A DNA stretch of 64,000 bases, taken from assembly GCA_963580285.1 (NCBI GenBank), contig OY757017.1, forward strand, positions 112,005,245 through 112,069,244, written 5' to 3'. The stretch comes from Lucinisca nassula (Eukaryota > Mollusca > Bivalvia > Lucinida > Lucinidae). Position numbers and translations under genes: made by a program. Shown in pieces: positions 52,509 to 63,911 of this stretch. The notes below the pieces were generated by a model. It did not search any database. It had not been told where the DNA came from and saw nothing but the letters and a program-made list of their open reading frames with translations. Each line of letters opens with the position of its first letter. Within the stretch, counting starts at the first letter, position 1.

Positions 52509-52790
52509 ATACCCTCTAATGTTGTACTCTCTAATGTTGTACTCCTGCCTAAACTGGCCCAGTTCAGTGTGGCAGTCCCGTCTCTCGAACACCAAATGCC
52601 ATAACAAACAGCCCTGTTTTTACCTGTTTTTAAACTCATCTATTTTTAACCACACTATCACCATTTTTCAAGTCTCACTATCACACGTTTTAGGCTCACT
52701 ATTCGTCTCCCTTTTCCTTACGACACACAATCTTCCTGTCCGTAATCCCCGCGAGGGGGTGTGGCAGTATCACTAGATAGATAGATGGTA
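52509..52790 (+). pseudogene. LINE 3' end with tail
   Basis: Decayed C-terminus and 3' UTR ending CCCCGCGAGGGGGTGTGGCA and a (TAGA)n tail at about 52775-52787, a form usual at CR1/L2-type 3' ends. A TCTAATGTTGTAC duplication lies at 52514-52540. Confidence 0.65.
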
Positions 52791-52884
52791 AATGGACTAC
52801 CGGTGTTCAAGTCATTGAAGTCTCATTATATACCCAAATTTAAAAACATTGAGCTATGACAAGTGAAAATGTTGTGGTTGTTGT

Positions 52885-53148
52885 TGTTGATTTGATGTTT
52901 AACGTCCCCGTCAACACTGTATAGGTAGTTTTGGAGACAATGCTTCCAATTTTGTGGGACTTTTACCCGACATTGAGATAAAATGACTTCTCAAACCCTG
53001 TCGCCCAATGAAACCAATAGGGTTTGTAAGCATGGACGGTCCGACTCGCACTGCTGCCTGGGCAGGCTTAGATCCTCTAAGCGGTTTACCAGTACTCGTG
53101 TGCGGCCGGTTTCAGCCCATCTATTTCTTTAAGCCCCAATGGGCGGGG
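52885..53148 (-). mobile_element. SINE-A
   Basis: GTTGATTTGATGTTTAACGTC to CCCCAATGGGCGGGG. The AAGCATCATGCA block is deleted. Confidence 0.84.
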
Positions 53149-53166
53149 ATGGTTAAACGAAACAAT

Positions 53167-53320
53167 GTACGCAAACAATCGACCAAAAGTTGCGATATGG
53201 ATCTGGATTTCGTAGAAAAGCTATTCACGTGGTCTGTTTGTTTTGTTTGTTTGGGTCTGTGATATTAAATATATAACCAGATCCATATCGTAACTTTTGG
53301 TCGAGTGTTTGCATAGCAAC
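53167..53320. repeat. Foldback with 36-bp arms
   Basis: CGCAAACAATCGACCAAAAG + TTGCGATATGGATCTGG is mirrored by CCAGATCCATATCGTAACTT + TTGGTCGAGTGTTTGC. Confidence 0.82.
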
Positions 53321-53324
53321 AATA

Positions 53325-53830
53325 TTAGCAATATGTGTACTAAGGCAAACAGAACGCTTGGTTTCCTGAGAGTGCCCTCAGGATGTAAAAGAGGCAGCAT
53401 ATAAAGGTCTTGTTCGCCCAATCTGGAATATGGTTGTTGTATCTGGGACCCCAGTGGCGTGGGCCTTAACGAAGAAAATGAGAAAGTTCAGAATAGAGCT
53501 GCTAGATTTGTAACAGGCAATTACTGCTTTGAAACTGGGAGCATGACTGGAATACTCGGAAAATTAAAATGGGAGTCTCTCAAGAAAAGGAGAAAAGACA
53601 GTAGGCTCATCCTTTTATACAAAGGTCTAAAAGGTGCTGCCAGCATTCCAACAGATGACCTTGTTCCCCCAGCTTAACACTGTAGAAATCACCATTCGTT
53701 GGCGTTTCAAGAACTGACATTTAAAAAGAGTCGTTCTTCCCCAGAACCATTAAAGATTTGAATGCCCTTCCCGATTCGATTATTTCGACAGCCGAAAGTG
53801 CTGATGATTGTGTAGCTAAATGTACCTCTT
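53325..53830 (+). pseudogene. Second LINE ORF2 C-terminal tail
   Basis: Reads ICTKANRTLGFLRVPSG, then after a frameshift NLEYGCCIWDPSG, EKVQNRAARFVTGNY, WESLKKRRKDSRLILLYKGL and DDLVPP, then a decayed FKKSR...ALP tail. The order matches the LINE C-terminus (LEY...WDP, VQxRAARFV, W.sL..RR). It lacks the RT core and holds stops. It is distinct from 35276-36410. Confidence 0.85.
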
Positions 53831-53944
53831 TGGTTAGAGCGAGGGACTAACTTCCCACATCACAGGTCCTGGTGTATGAATGTCATTTAACACCAGTAAC
53901 AATTCTGATAGCAACAGATGATTTCGTATTGTGTGATAACGAGG

Positions 53945-54070
53945 ATAGTTTTTGGCAGTTCTCCATAAAAACCTATGTTGTGGGTATTCATTAGAACCGC
54001 CTCGCCGAGGCGGTTCTAATGAATGCCAACAACATAGATTTATATGGAGAAATAAGGACAACTATTCTTC
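53945..54070. repeat. PAL-1-type palindrome
   Basis: AGTTCTCCATAAAAACCTATG outer arm with inverse (ATAGATTTATATGGAGAA) and core GGGTATTCATTAGAACCGCC/GGCGGTTCTAATGAATGCC. Confidence 0.88.
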
Positions 54071-55040
54071 AATTATCACAAAATACCCACCTTATCTATT
54101 GCTACATGAATGTTGTTTATCAAGCGGCGCAGAAAATAGGGATCACCGGACATCCCATGTAGTGCCAGGCGAAAGTGCTAACGAGACTGCGGGTGCGCAG
54201 GCTGACTTGCATCTTCACTTGGCACACATGTGACATGTCCCAATCCGCATTTTCTCTTATCGTGTTTCAGTAATGTGTTTAGTGTCACCACAGCTTTCGT
54301 TGTTTCTGGTCGTAGGGCCCTTGATCTTTTGTCATAAGACTACGTAGAAAAAACATGTAGCCCTTTGACGGATTTTTCTGTTGGCTGCACGACGTTGGGT
54401 GTTTTTTTAAGGTAAGCACATAAGGGCTACCCCTAGAACTAGTCCAGGTTTAGTTTTCCCACTTTTTAAAAGGCATTCGCATGGAGTGACACATCGTGGC
54501 CGATGCATCACTCTCGCCTCAGGCACGGTACATTCAAAACGAAAGTTGTCTATAACTAAAGTTACAGAACTTTCTATCGGCCGTCCGAAAAATAGTAGGC
54601 TGCAAATCGCGGATTTGGAACGTGGTCAGTTCCGACCTGCGATTCATGTTCCGTCGCCAGTGTCCGTCTCACCTAGGAGGCCTTTGAAAATGCCAGATTT
54701 CCGGAAAAGCATAGGCTAGCGTCGCTTCATCTGTGCTTTGCTGGTGCCACTGGTAGACTGGCTTATGTCTTTCTACACCCACAGCGTTCACACGGCTTGG
54801 CCTACACAATGTAGTTTATCCCGGCACCGTGTGATCGGTATCCGACAAGATTGGTAAAACATGGGACTCGTTTATTGTTACATTCCATGGTTCCAGTTTG
54901 CAAGTGAAATATTGATTTTGTCCCTTGAAGCATCGTTTGAGGTTGAATCGCTAATTCAAAATCGATGACCCTCATTGATTTTGCTCATTTATCTTAAAAG
55001 CAATTAGACGGTGCTTATTTGTATTTGATTCAACCGTGAT
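54071..55040. other. Unassigned stretch
   Basis: No family match. The frame 54486-54719 has no recognisable domain. GAATCGGTACGCC at 55050 begins a MITE-7-like remnant. Confidence 0.4.
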
Positions 55041-55136
55041 GACGTAAGGGGAATCGGTACGCCTGTCTTCAGGAGAGGCAACTCTTCCAAAATGTTTTGT
55101 CTGCATTTTCTTTAAGGGAAAAATTTTCTTTTCATT

Positions 55137-55411
55137 ACGAAAACACACCTATACAAATACATTGTAAATCTTACTGCCGAAAAAACGTATTTTTTTATAT
55201 GAAAAATGTGATATTTTTCTTATTTATGCTCAAAATATAGATTGTGGGTACACGTTAGAACCGCCTCGTCGAGGCGGTTCTAACGAGTACCCACAATCTT
55301 TATTTCAGAGCAGAAATAAGGAAAATAAGGTTTACCCCTGTTAACCCCAGTTTTACTATATAAAAGTGGGGTTCACGGGTTCAGAATTTTAAGGCGTGTT
55401 TTTGTGATGTA
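55137..55411 (-). mobile_element. MITE-1, complete, reverse
   Basis: ACGAAAACACACCTATACAA to AAGGCGTGTTTTTGTGA. The core 55243-55300 is a perfect PAL-1 (GAACCGCCTCGTCGAGGCGGTTC over both arms). Confidence 0.88.
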
Positions 55412-55489
55412 AATGTGGACCTATTGTCGTAAAATGTTGCGTTATAAGAAACGAACAGTGAATAGAGACAATTGTCTTCAACGACAGGT

Positions 55490-55600
55490 CAGGGTTTTTT
55501 CCCCGAGTACTCCTGTTTTCGCCCACCTCTGATTAACAATTAGTTCGATAAAAATGAAATAATCTTGAAAGGGCCATAAAAATAAAACATAAAAAAATAT
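55490..55600 (+). mobile_element. SINE-E fragment
   Basis: CCCCGAGTACTCCTGTTTTCG, CCACCTCTGATTAACAATTAG and TGAAAGGGCCATAAAAATAA. Confidence 0.65.
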
Positions 55601-55624
55601 ATATCCAGCAGATAAATTGGGGCA

Positions 55625-56160
55625 TAATTCTCTTATTTCTGCATTAAAATTTATCTTGTGGGTATATGTTAGGATTGCCTTTTTAGCGAAACAATTTTTT
55701 TTTCTTATTTCTCAATTAAAACATGTTGTGGGTACTTGCGTCTATCGGGCTGATAAACTACAAAGAATCAAGCGGCCCCCGCCCATTGGGGCTTGAAGAA
55801 ATATATGGGCTACATGATGCTTCCACGCAGAGCTGAATCCGACCCGCACACGAGTGCTGGTAAATCGCTTAGAGGATCTAAGCCTGCCCAGGCAAAGCGG
55901 TGCGCACGAGTCGGACCGTCCATGCTTATAAACCCTATTGGTTTCATTGAGCGACAGGGCTTGAGATGTCATTTCATCTCAATGTCGGGTAAAAGTCCCA
56001 CAAAATTGGAAGCAACGTCTCCAAAATGACCTTTACAGTGTTGACGGGGACGTTAAACCTCAAATCAAACAAACAAACAAACAAACAATCAAGCAAACAA
56101 ACAAACAATCCTTTTTATATCGCCTCCATTAGGCGATTTTTACAAGTACCCACAACATAT
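55625..56160. repeat. PAL-1-type palindrome split by SINE-A
   Basis: The left arm CATGTTGTGGGTACTTG (to 55741) and the right arm CAAGTACCCACAACATATG (56134-56152) are inverse. A SINE-A (55775-56098) sits between them. Confidence 0.72.
55775..56098 (+). mobile_element. SINE-A, near full length
   Basis: CCCCCGCCCATTGGGGCTTG to GTTAAACCTCAAATC(AAAC)n. A small CGCACGAG insertion sits in the GTGCGAG block. Confidence 0.88.
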
Positions 56161-56545
56161 GTAAGGCCTCAGTGGCTTCTGTACATGAAAATGCGTCTTT
56201 TTTTTTCCTTTTATAAGTGTTGATTGGGGAGACTTAAAGCATTTTTTAGAGTTGCCTCCCCTGAACACATTGCAATTAAGTTTGGTTCTATGAAGCAAGG
56301 TTTTCAATGGCATTTACTGAATGGTATTATAAAGCTCGGAAGTATGTCATTTTGGGGTCGATTTTAGGTCGATTATCAGTCAATTGACCCAAAGTGAACA
56401 AATCAACCCTCTTTATACCGACATTCGATGAAACGACAAAGCCCGTTATAGCGACATTTTCAATGGAACGAAACCTAAGTTCAGCATGAGACGATTAATG
56501 AAGAGTTTGAAGATATTCAAGAATGTAGTAATTATTTTTAATATT
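56161..56545. other. Unassigned stretch
   Basis: A remnant resembling TACCGACATTCGATGAAACG/TATAGCGACATTTTCAATGG lies at 56415-56465, perhaps an old TIR element end. Nothing else is recognised. Confidence 0.4.
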
Positions 56546-56549
56546 CCAA

Positions 56550-56692
56550 GAAACAAATGTCGTGGATATTTGTTAGAATCGCTTCGGTGCATGCACATAA
56601 GCCGTTTGGTTTTATTAGGCGGCAGGGCTTGGGATGTCATTTCATCCCAATGTCGGGTAAAAGTCCCACACAATTGGAAGCAGAAAGTGTTT
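56550..56692 (+). mobile_element. Half PAL-1 fused to a SINE-A 3' piece
   Basis: GGATATTTGTTAGAATCGC stops at the palindrome centre (about 56583). A SINE-A 3' piece (CATGCACATAAGCCG... to GTCCCACACAATTGGAAGC) follows at once. Confidence 0.75.
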
Positions 56693-56731
56693 CAGTAATT
56701 TCTTAGAACCGATTAACCCCTTAATGCCACG

Positions 56732-56960
56732 GGCCTCCGTGGCGTAGTGGGTAAGAACGCTGACTGTTGATCATTAGTTCTTTCACCGCTGTGGCTCGAG
56801 CCTCCTCCGGCCACAGGTGAGTCGCCAAGATCTTCAAAGGAATGTCGAGTTTTTTTCTCCGGGTACTCCGAGTTTCGCCGGTCACCTCTGATTAAAGATT
56901 AGCTCGAAATAAGTGAACTAATCTTGAAAAGGCATTGCAGCTGAAAGCAAATGAAAAAAT
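56732..56960 (+). mobile_element. SINE-E, full copy
   Basis: Head GCCTCCGTGGCGTAGTGGGT (A box), a decayed B box GGCTCGAGCC, body TTCTCCGGGTACTCCGAGTT and tail ACTAATCTTGAAAAGGC. SINE-D has a very similar head but another body. Confidence 0.8.
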
Positions 56961-56999
56961 TAAAAATAAAACACACACACAAAAGACCAGATGTGCTTG

Positions 57000-58380
57000 T
57001 GGAACACTTGTGGAGCGCATGTGAAATATGAAATTGTTATCACTAACCAGTCAAAAAATTGGATGATGTTCAAGTTTTTAAAACGAAGGTCAAGGTCACA
57101 AGGTCAAAAATAATGGTTCCACTGGAAAGGTCTGTGACATGGAATGCTAAAACACTTATCAGTCGAAAGTTATGGCCAATGTTACAGTTTTTTTTAAAGT
57201 AGGCCAAACGTCAAGGTCACAAGATCAAAAAATTTGGTACCACTGAAAGGTCTTGTGACATGGGATGCACATGTGAAAGATGAAACCCATATCACTTACC
57301 AATCAAAAATCAAAAGTTATGGCCAATGTTAAGGTTTTAAGAAAAAAGGTCAAACGTCAAGGCCAAGATCACGAGATCAAAATTAATGGAACTACTGGAA
57401 AGGATTTGGGACAGGGAGTGCACATGTGAAATATGACAGTCTTGTCACCAACCAAGCCAGTGTTAAAATTTTGAAAACACCACGATAACAAGTCCGTGAA
57501 ACGAAGACCCCCCTAAACCCCACTTTATATAGAGAAAAGTGGGGTTTACGGGGGTATACATTATCTGCCTTATTTTTGCTTAAAAACATAGATTGTGGGT
57601 ACTCGTTAGAACCGCCTCATTGAGGCGGTTCTAACGAGCACCACAATCTATGTTGAAAGCAGAAATAATAAAGATGTTATCATTTTTACCCTAATATTTA
57701 TCTTTTTCTGACACCATGTGGGACGCCATTATTTGTACGGACATGTTTTCCTAATGAAGTGGATCAAATGTCAAGGTCAAGGTCACAAGGTCAGAAATGA
57801 TGGTACCACTGGAAAGGTCTGTGACAAGGAATTCTCATGTGAAATATGAAAGCCTAAACACTTACCAATCGAAAGTTATGGCCAATGTTATAGTTTTTAA
57901 AAAGTAGATCGAACGTTAAGGTCAAGTTCAGAAGGTCAAAAGGTATGGTACCACTGGAATGGACTTGAGACAGGGAATGCATATGCGATATATGAAAGTC
58001 CTAACACTTACAATTAAAATTTGTGGACAATGTTGTTTTTAAAAAGTAGATCAAACGTCAAGGTCAAGGTCACGAGGTTAAAAAAATTACGATTATTGTA
58101 TCACTGTGACAAGGAATGTGAAATACGAAGCCCAAACACTTACCAATCTAACGTTATGGTAAATGTTAAAGTTTTTAAAAAGTAGGTCAATCGTCAAGTC
58201 GAGGACATGAGGTAAAAAATCATGGTACCACTGGAAAGGTCTTGTGACAAGGAAAGCACATGTGTATGAAATATGAAAGCCCTGTCCGTCACCGTTCAAA
58301 AGTTATGCCCAATGTTAAGTTTTTTTTCGGACAGATAAACAGACGAACAGACGGACAGATAGACAGACCAAAAACTATAT
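57000..58380. repeat. ~155-bp tandem array split by MITE-1
   Basis: Units carry TCAAGGTCACAAGGTCA, GGTACCACTGGAAAGGTCT and AGTTATGGCCAATGTTA at about 57085, 57210, 57340, 57765, 57900, 58030 and 58185. It ends with AGACGGACAGATAGACAG. A MITE-1-type element interrupts it at 57475-57750. Confidence 0.88.
57475..57750. mobile_element. MITE-1 variant in the array
   Basis: The core 57590-57648 is PAL-1 with GAACCGCCTCATTGAGGCGGTTC over both arms. The left half has AAAGTGGGGTTTACGGGGG. Confidence 0.8.
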
Positions 58381-58440
58381 TCCCTCGAATCTTTGTTATA
58401 AAAAACATATACGACTTCGTTGGTTACAAAAAATGAGATA

Positions 58441-58512
58441 TTGGCAAAAGTGTAAACCCAAATCAGACGCCACAGAACGCGGCGTCTGATCAGGGTCTAC
58501 ACTGTTCTTTTA
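58441..58512. repeat. PAL-2 palindrome
   Basis: GCAAAAGTGTAAACCCAAATC with inverted GATCAGGGTCTACACTGTTC around GACGCCACAGAACGCGGCGTC (first word shortened: AAAGTGTAAACCCAAATC). Confidence 0.75.
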
Positions 58513-58544
58513 ATACATGGAATTTCAAGGTTAAACGAAAGAAC

Positions 58545-58670
58545 GTGAATCCACTTTTGAGCCTATACTGGGGGCTCTTACAAAGTGGTGACACTTTAAA
58601 ACCACCCTTGAACAGTACCAAAGGTGGTCTTTACAGGGGTACTGGGTCTTGAAAACACGATTGAGAATTA
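58545..58670. mobile_element. MITE-3 remnant
   Basis: AAAACCACCCTTGAACAGTA and CCAAAGGTGGTCTTTACAGG match the right arm of MITE-3; ends lost. Confidence 0.6.
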
Positions 58671-58673
58671 GTT

Positions 58674-58916
58674 TTAAGGGGAATGGGGACACCTTCAGGG
58701 GATGCAACTCCTGCAAAAGTATATATGTCTCCAATGTCAATAGGGGTCAACTCTTAAAGGAAAGAATTTGCTCCTCAGGAGCAAATTCTTTCCTTTAAGA
58801 GTAGACCCCTTTTTCAGTGGGAAAGGGCTTACAGAAAAGCTAACAGGAAGTGCCAAAAGTTGTCTCCCTTTGCAAAATGGCGGAAAAATCTGCCAAGTGT
58901 TTCCATTTCCCTTAAT
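58674..58916. mobile_element. MITE-7 with inner hairpin
   Basis: TTTAAGGGGAATGGGGACAC and inverted TGTTTCCATTTCCCTTAA. Inner arms TCTTAAAGGAAAGAATTTGC / GCAAATTCTTTCCTTTAAGA are exact. Confidence 0.85.
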
Positions 58917-59002
58917 GTTCATCGTTGCAACAGCGGAATTTCACTGAATATACATGTAAACATGTTGCTTTCTGTCGCATATCTTGCTTGCTGTCATCTT
59001 CA

Positions 59003-59312
59003 GCAGATTTGTTTGTTTGTATTGGAGTTAACGACCAAGTCAACACTATTTAGGTAATTTTGAGCCAGTCAGTTTACCTATCCACACTTTTGCTGGGCAG
59101 GCTTATACGTAAAGGGTTAACCAATACAGTGCACATTCTTTCGCCAGAAACTGACAACTGCCCTTCTTGAATCAGCGGAAGGGAGAGAATGACCGTAGAA
59201 AAGATTTCATGATCAATTTCCACGAAAAAATGCTGCCGACTTCGGCAGGTATCGAACCCGCGGCCTCCTGATCACCAGTCAGACGCGCATCCGACTGAGC
59301 TACCGAGGCCGG
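59003..59312 (-). mobile_element. SINE-B, full reverse copy
   Basis: Tail GTTTGTTTGTATTGGAGTT at the left. The head on - is GGCCTCGGTAGCTCAGTCGG (A box) with GGGTTCGATACCTGC (B box). Edges carry imperfect TTCAGCAGAT/TTCTGCAGAT, a possible target repeat. Confidence 0.87.
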
Positions 59313-59659
59313 CAATTTCTGCAGATGGCATTGTTGAATGATTTTTTTTTCTGAGATAATAAGTCTTCACTTTTCATGCGACTCGATTGCTATTCAAATA
59401 TTCGAGTTAATATCTAATCAAAGCCGGACATTTTCATATCGGAACGCAGAAAAATTGAATATCCATAATCGATTCAGCTTACTACGGTTACACTAAATTG
59501 ACACGATCGTTAAATTGTACGATTTTTATGAGAATTTAAAATTGGAACGGATCACGAGAAAAAAGGCTGCTTATTGCTCATCCGAGAACATGTACATGTT
59601 GCAGTCGCTCTAACGCGCATGCACAGAACTGGCGTGTATGTAATGTGTATGTAATGTAC

Positions 59660-59964
59660 CCGCCCCCCGTCCATCGGGGCTTGAAGAAATAGATGGGCTG
59701 GATGATGCTTCCACGCAGAGCTGAAACCGGCCGCACACTAGTACTGGTAAACCGCTTAGAGGATCTAAGCCTGTCCAGGAACCGCGGTGCGAGTCGGACC
59801 GTCCATGCATATAAACCCTATTGGTTTCAACGGGCGACAGGGCTTGAGATGTCATTTCATCTCAATGTCGGGTAAAAGTCCCACAAAATTGGAAGCAACG
59901 TCTCCAAAATGACCTATACTGTGTTGATGGGGACGTTAAACTTCAAATCAAACAAACAAACAAA
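59660..59964 (+). mobile_element. SINE-A inserted in a SINE-C tail, TSD present
   Basis: TGTAATGTAC is duplicated at 59650-59659 and 59965-59974. The host sequence continues ACCTGCGAGTAATGGTCAG, the SINE-C tail. Confidence 0.9.
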
Positions 59965-59974
59965 TGTAATGTAC

Positions 59975-60035
59975 ACCTGCGAGTAATGGTCAGATGTGAC
60001 CGATCGCAGTAAAAGTAGAAAGAACGAAAGAACTG
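59975..60035 (+). mobile_element. SINE-C 3' tail
   Basis: GAGTAATGGTCAGATGTGAC to AAAGAACGAAAGAACTG, as at 1415-1481. Confidence 0.75.
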
Positions 60036-61080
60036 TCTATCTCCTTGTAGGATGGCTTCTTTAAGCGAAATTGATACAATTTCACGGATTTTTTTGTCCT
60101 CATAGCTTATGGTTCACTTTTTCCTGTAAAATCTATTCTTTGCTTAAACAATATATTTTTTCAAGAGATCAGTTGTTTATGGAAATGCAAACAAGAAGCC
60201 CCACAAAGTCATCATCGTGATCGAAAATGCCGGATATCCATTGAGTTTTTGGGTCGATCGATAAACGATCGACCCAAAGATACTAAGCACAGAAGCTCTT
60301 TAAGGGCTGATATCCAGTTGACTGTCACTGATTTTAGTGATTTATAGGAAACCCAGGTAACGTTTATTTATAGAAATAGCCACGCTGTCGTGACGTAAGA
60401 ATGTTAAAACATAGACAAGGTTCATGTTCTGAAACATTCGCAAACAGTTTAAACCCTGATCAGACGCCGCAAAACGCGGCGTCTGATAGACCTTTCTTAA
60501 TATTATAGCTCATTAATATTAATATATATCCAGAACGAGGCTAAGCTGGCAAACATATTACTAGCAACAGAATGTTAGCATCATGTAATGAAAGAGGTCA
60601 GGCTAGAATATTAATTCCTAACATTACCTTTTTCTTTAAATCCAAACAAGTCATCTTCAGGAGAAAGTCATATAAGTTAAGGGGACAAATGTTTCAACTT
60701 AGGTTACAGAGGCTGGTTCTCATACTTTTTCTCTTCTAAGTTCCTACTTTTGCTTAAGTGTTTTGACACAAGGCCCATTTTGTTTTGCTTTTTTGACTTA
60801 ATCAAACAAATTCATGGAAAATAATCATGTTAAGATAAGAAATGTAAACAACTACATGTCACATTTCCTATGGATAGTGTACCGCACTTCTTCTGATTAA
60901 GGCACCTATCTATTTAAGTGGCAACTTGCTTCATTAACGGAGAGTGTTCTCACTAAAATCACATTGTATACGGCTGCCCAGTTTTAGAATTATATGAGCC
61001 CGTGCATCATAAAACAAAACTTGCAACTGGTGAAGACTCATTTCAGACTGCGCATCTACACAGTCTGGTCAGGACCTTCA
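60036..61080. other. Mostly unassigned, with two palindromes
   Basis: TTTGGGTCGATCGATAAACGATCGACCCAAA lies at 60249-60278 (arms TTTGGGTCGATCG). A PAL-2 core lies at 60434-60490 (GACGCCGCAAAACGCGGCGTC) with its right outer arm lost. No gene seen. Confidence 0.55.
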
Positions 61081-61084
61081 ATGA

Positions 61085-61580
61085 TGACATGATAGCCAAT
61101 TGTCCATTTTGTGGGAAAGTAACTGTCCTGTTGGCTTTCCCCTAATGATGTTTCCATTAGGGTTTATTTACTTCATTAATAGAAGAAATAGGTGGGCTGC
61201 ATGATGCTTCCATGCAAAGTTGAAACCGACCGCACACGAGTACTGATAAACCGCTTAGAGGATCTAAGCATGCCCAGGCAAAGCGGTGTAGGTCGGACCG
61301 TCCATGCTTATAAACCCTATTTGTTTCATTGGGCGACAGGGCTTGAGATTTCAATTCATCTCAATGTCGGGTTAAAGTCCCACAAAATTGGAAGCAACGT
61401 CTCCAAAATGACCTTAGTGTTGACGAGGACGTTAAACCACAAATCATAAAACCAATCAAATTCATGTTCATATTTCTTTCCCTTTGGTGTCTCTGATGAG
61501 AGATGTGTGTTAAATGTATCGATTCCTGATCATTGTATTCACTTCTATCTTCTGTAGCCTGTAGACTATGGATAAAGAGG
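61085..61580 (+). repeat. REP-B copy interrupted by SINE-A
   Basis: TTTTGTGGGAAAGTAACTGTC left of the SINE and TTTGGTGTCTCTGATG, GTATCGATTCCTGATC right of it match 13270-13836 reversed (first word shortened: GTGGGAAAGTAACTGTC). Confidence 0.72.
61181..61462 (+). mobile_element. SINE-A
   Basis: AGAAGAAATAGGTGGGCTGC to GACGTTAAACCACAAATC, inside REP-B. Confidence 0.86.
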
Positions 61581-62545
61581 TAAATAACAATTCCTGCCCA
61601 AGTGGAAGGATGTACCCTCTAAGAAATATGTATTAAACGTGGGTTATAAAACAAATGCTAATGAAAGGGGCCATGGTGCACCAAATAAACGGTTTCCTTG
61701 ATTCGCCGGTATGGATTCTAGGTTTTGAAATTCGTTCAATATCATTGACTTCACTAGGAGAACTTTTTTTATTATTATTTTTTGCTGATCTGAAAGTGAG
61801 AAATGAGGAGTCTGATGCCTTTTGCAGTAAACAATTTACGCAAAATGAAGCATTCATTTACCATCACATCATCGATCCCTTGTTTCACGCAAGTCCAGCA
61901 AGCCAGATAACTTTATTTCAACATCTGACATGCAGCCTGTGTACAAAGAAGATATGAATGTAACAGCACCATGAGAAGGAGGCATGTGAAAGTGTTGGTT
62001 CCTATATACATGTAATTTGAGTAGGACTGAACGTTAAAAACTAATGAAGAAGGCTAAGTTCGTATCTCAGCAGTCTGCTATTACCCTGGATCTCGGACAC
62101 AACTGCTTAAAGAAGTCTGGCATAAGCTCACGGGTAAGCCCCTAGTGACAATTTGTCTGCTTACTGTTGCTACTGAGCAATTGCGGTGAACACTTAAGTC
62201 TTGCAAAAGGAGGCCAACCAGTAACCAAAACGTAAACATGATAAAATGATAAACCCATCTATATAATATTATATATAAAAAGTAAAAACACGCATCTTTT
62301 AAACCTGGCTAAACCTACTGGACATCTAACTGGTCATGTAGTAAGCACTTTGCATGTTTGAAGCACTTGGCTCAAAGCATTTAGTAAAAGACGGAACAGT
62401 TAGTCAGAAGGAAGCCATGTGTAAAAGTTTTTCAAACTACTGTCTGTGGAAAATCTTGCTACACCCAAACTTTCTAAATATAGCTGTTGTTTAAGTGTTT
62501 GACATTTGTCCTGGCTGACTCAATTTTAATGTGGCAGTTGTTTGT
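61581..62545. other. Unassigned stretch
   Basis: A 100-codon + frame at 61655-61957 and a 74-codon - frame overlap here. Neither shows a domain, signal or splice context I can support. No repeat boundary seen. Confidence 0.4.
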
Positions 62546-62558
62546 TCATCCAGATCAG

Positions 62559-62858
62559 GCCGGCCTCGGTAGCTCAGTCAGATGCGCGTCTGACAGGTGA
62601 TCAGCAGGACGCGGGTTCGATACCTGTCGGGGTCGGCAACATTCTTTCGTGGAGATAGATCATGAAATCTATTCTACGGTCATTGTCTGCCTTCCGCTGA
62701 TTCAAGAAGGGCAGTTGTAAGTTTCTAGAATGTGCACTGTACTGGTTGACCGCTTACGTATAAGCCTGCCCAGAAAAAGTGTTGATAGGTTAACTGACTG
62801 GCTCAAATGACCTAAATAGTGTTGACTGGGTCGTTAAACTCCAATACAAACAAACAAA
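62559..62858 (+). mobile_element. SINE-B, complete with 13-bp TSD
   Basis: TCATCCAGATCAG flanks it at 62546-62558 and 62859-62871. The head has GGTAGCTCAGTCAGATG (A box) and GGGTTCGATACC (B box). The body shares TACGTATAAGCCTGCCCAG and the tail TCGTTAAACTCC(AAAC)n with SINE-A-like text. It is the best reference copy of SINE-B here. Confidence 0.92.
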
Positions 62859-62969
62859 TCATCCAGATCAGCAATATATATGTATACATGTTCTCAACAG
62901 TCGAGCTGTTAGACGCGATGGCTGTACGTGGCATCTTTGGATTTTCTACGATAACATTAAGATTAACAA

Positions 62970-63213
62970 ATAACCCATTTTGTACCAGAAACTCCAGAAT
63001 GGGATACTGGCAAACACTGCTGTTGCAAAATGCAGTGTCTGATCGGGGCCTACACTGTTTGCAAAGAGTTGAGCTGTTTTTGCAAATTGTTCAGCTGTTT
63101 TTTTTTTTTTCAAATAAATCTTAAAAGATAATACAACAGGGCACCCCTAAATTTTGAAATGGACTCCTGCTTTATATAAGTAGGAAGAATCCATTTGGTA
63201 CAAAAAGGGTTAA
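62970..63213 (-). mobile_element. MITE-2, reverse
   Basis: AAATTTTGAAATGGACTCCT and ATCCATTTGGTACAAAAAGG match the reverse of 20148-20367. The PAL-2 core at 63010-63064 is partly decayed on the left. Confidence 0.8.
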
Positions 63214-63745
63214 TATCAATTCTGGAATGGCTCTACTTTAGACATGAAAGACAGGATATTTTGTTGAAAGGTATTTCAGCCGTTTCTTTTTTTTTTAAAC
63301 TTTGCTACAGAAATATTATGGATCATCAGTAATGTTCTAATGTTTAAATTGGACCCTTCATCTTATTTTAATGATAATTTGTTTCCTATACAATTCAATG
63401 TTAGCAATTTGTGGAATAGACAAGGCTGTATCATATCTACCATCAACGTACAACTTGGTATACAACAATGAAAATGAGTTGATTTTGTTTCAGAAAAAAG
63501 TAGCAAGGGATGCTTCAGTTGTAGCCATTATTAACTCTACTAGTGTTTGCCAGCTTAGCCTCGTTCTGGTTTTGGAATGTAAAACATGCATATAATTTGA
63601 AAGGTGGCTATCAGTGTCTAAACTGTTTGCTAAACGCACCGGAAGTTAAGGGTTAAACTTAACAGCCAAATTTTCCATTCAGGACCACTTCCCCATCCAG
63701 TTCAGAAACAATCCACTCAACAATGCCGTCAGGGCTTTGATTACA
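63214..63745. other. Unassigned stretch
   Basis: The + frame 63371-63595 includes a possible acceptor (TTTTGTTTCAG before AAAAAAGTAGCAAGG at 63493) but no recognised domain. CTAAACTGTTTGC...TTAAGGGTTAA near 63615-63655 is a MITE-2 remnant. Confidence 0.4.
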
Positions 63746-63749
63746 CATT

Positions 63750-63750
63750 T

Positions 63751-63804
<54 letters not shown>
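63750..63804. repeat. (TTTC)n microsatellite
   Basis: About 13-14 TTTC units in a row. Confidence 0.97.
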
Positions 63805-63805
<1 letters not shown>

Positions 63806-63911
63806 GAGACAAACTTTATCACTTCTTGGTCACTTGCCCCTCCGTAAAGGAGCAAATTCTTCCGTTTTCTTTCCGAAACTTCATCCCTTCCTGGTAAACT
63901 GGTATGTATTC

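Noticed and set aside
53834..54233. Overlapping frames containing LEPPRRGGSNE on both strands
   Set aside because: Same peptide on both strands is the mark of the PAL-1 palindrome, not a gene.
61655..61957. Possible host exon (100 codons)
   Set aside because: No domain, splice sites or conserved pattern recognised; left as unassigned.
62559..62635. tRNA gene at the head of SINE-B
   Set aside because: The target duplication encloses the head together with the SINE body and tail, so it is part of a retroposon.
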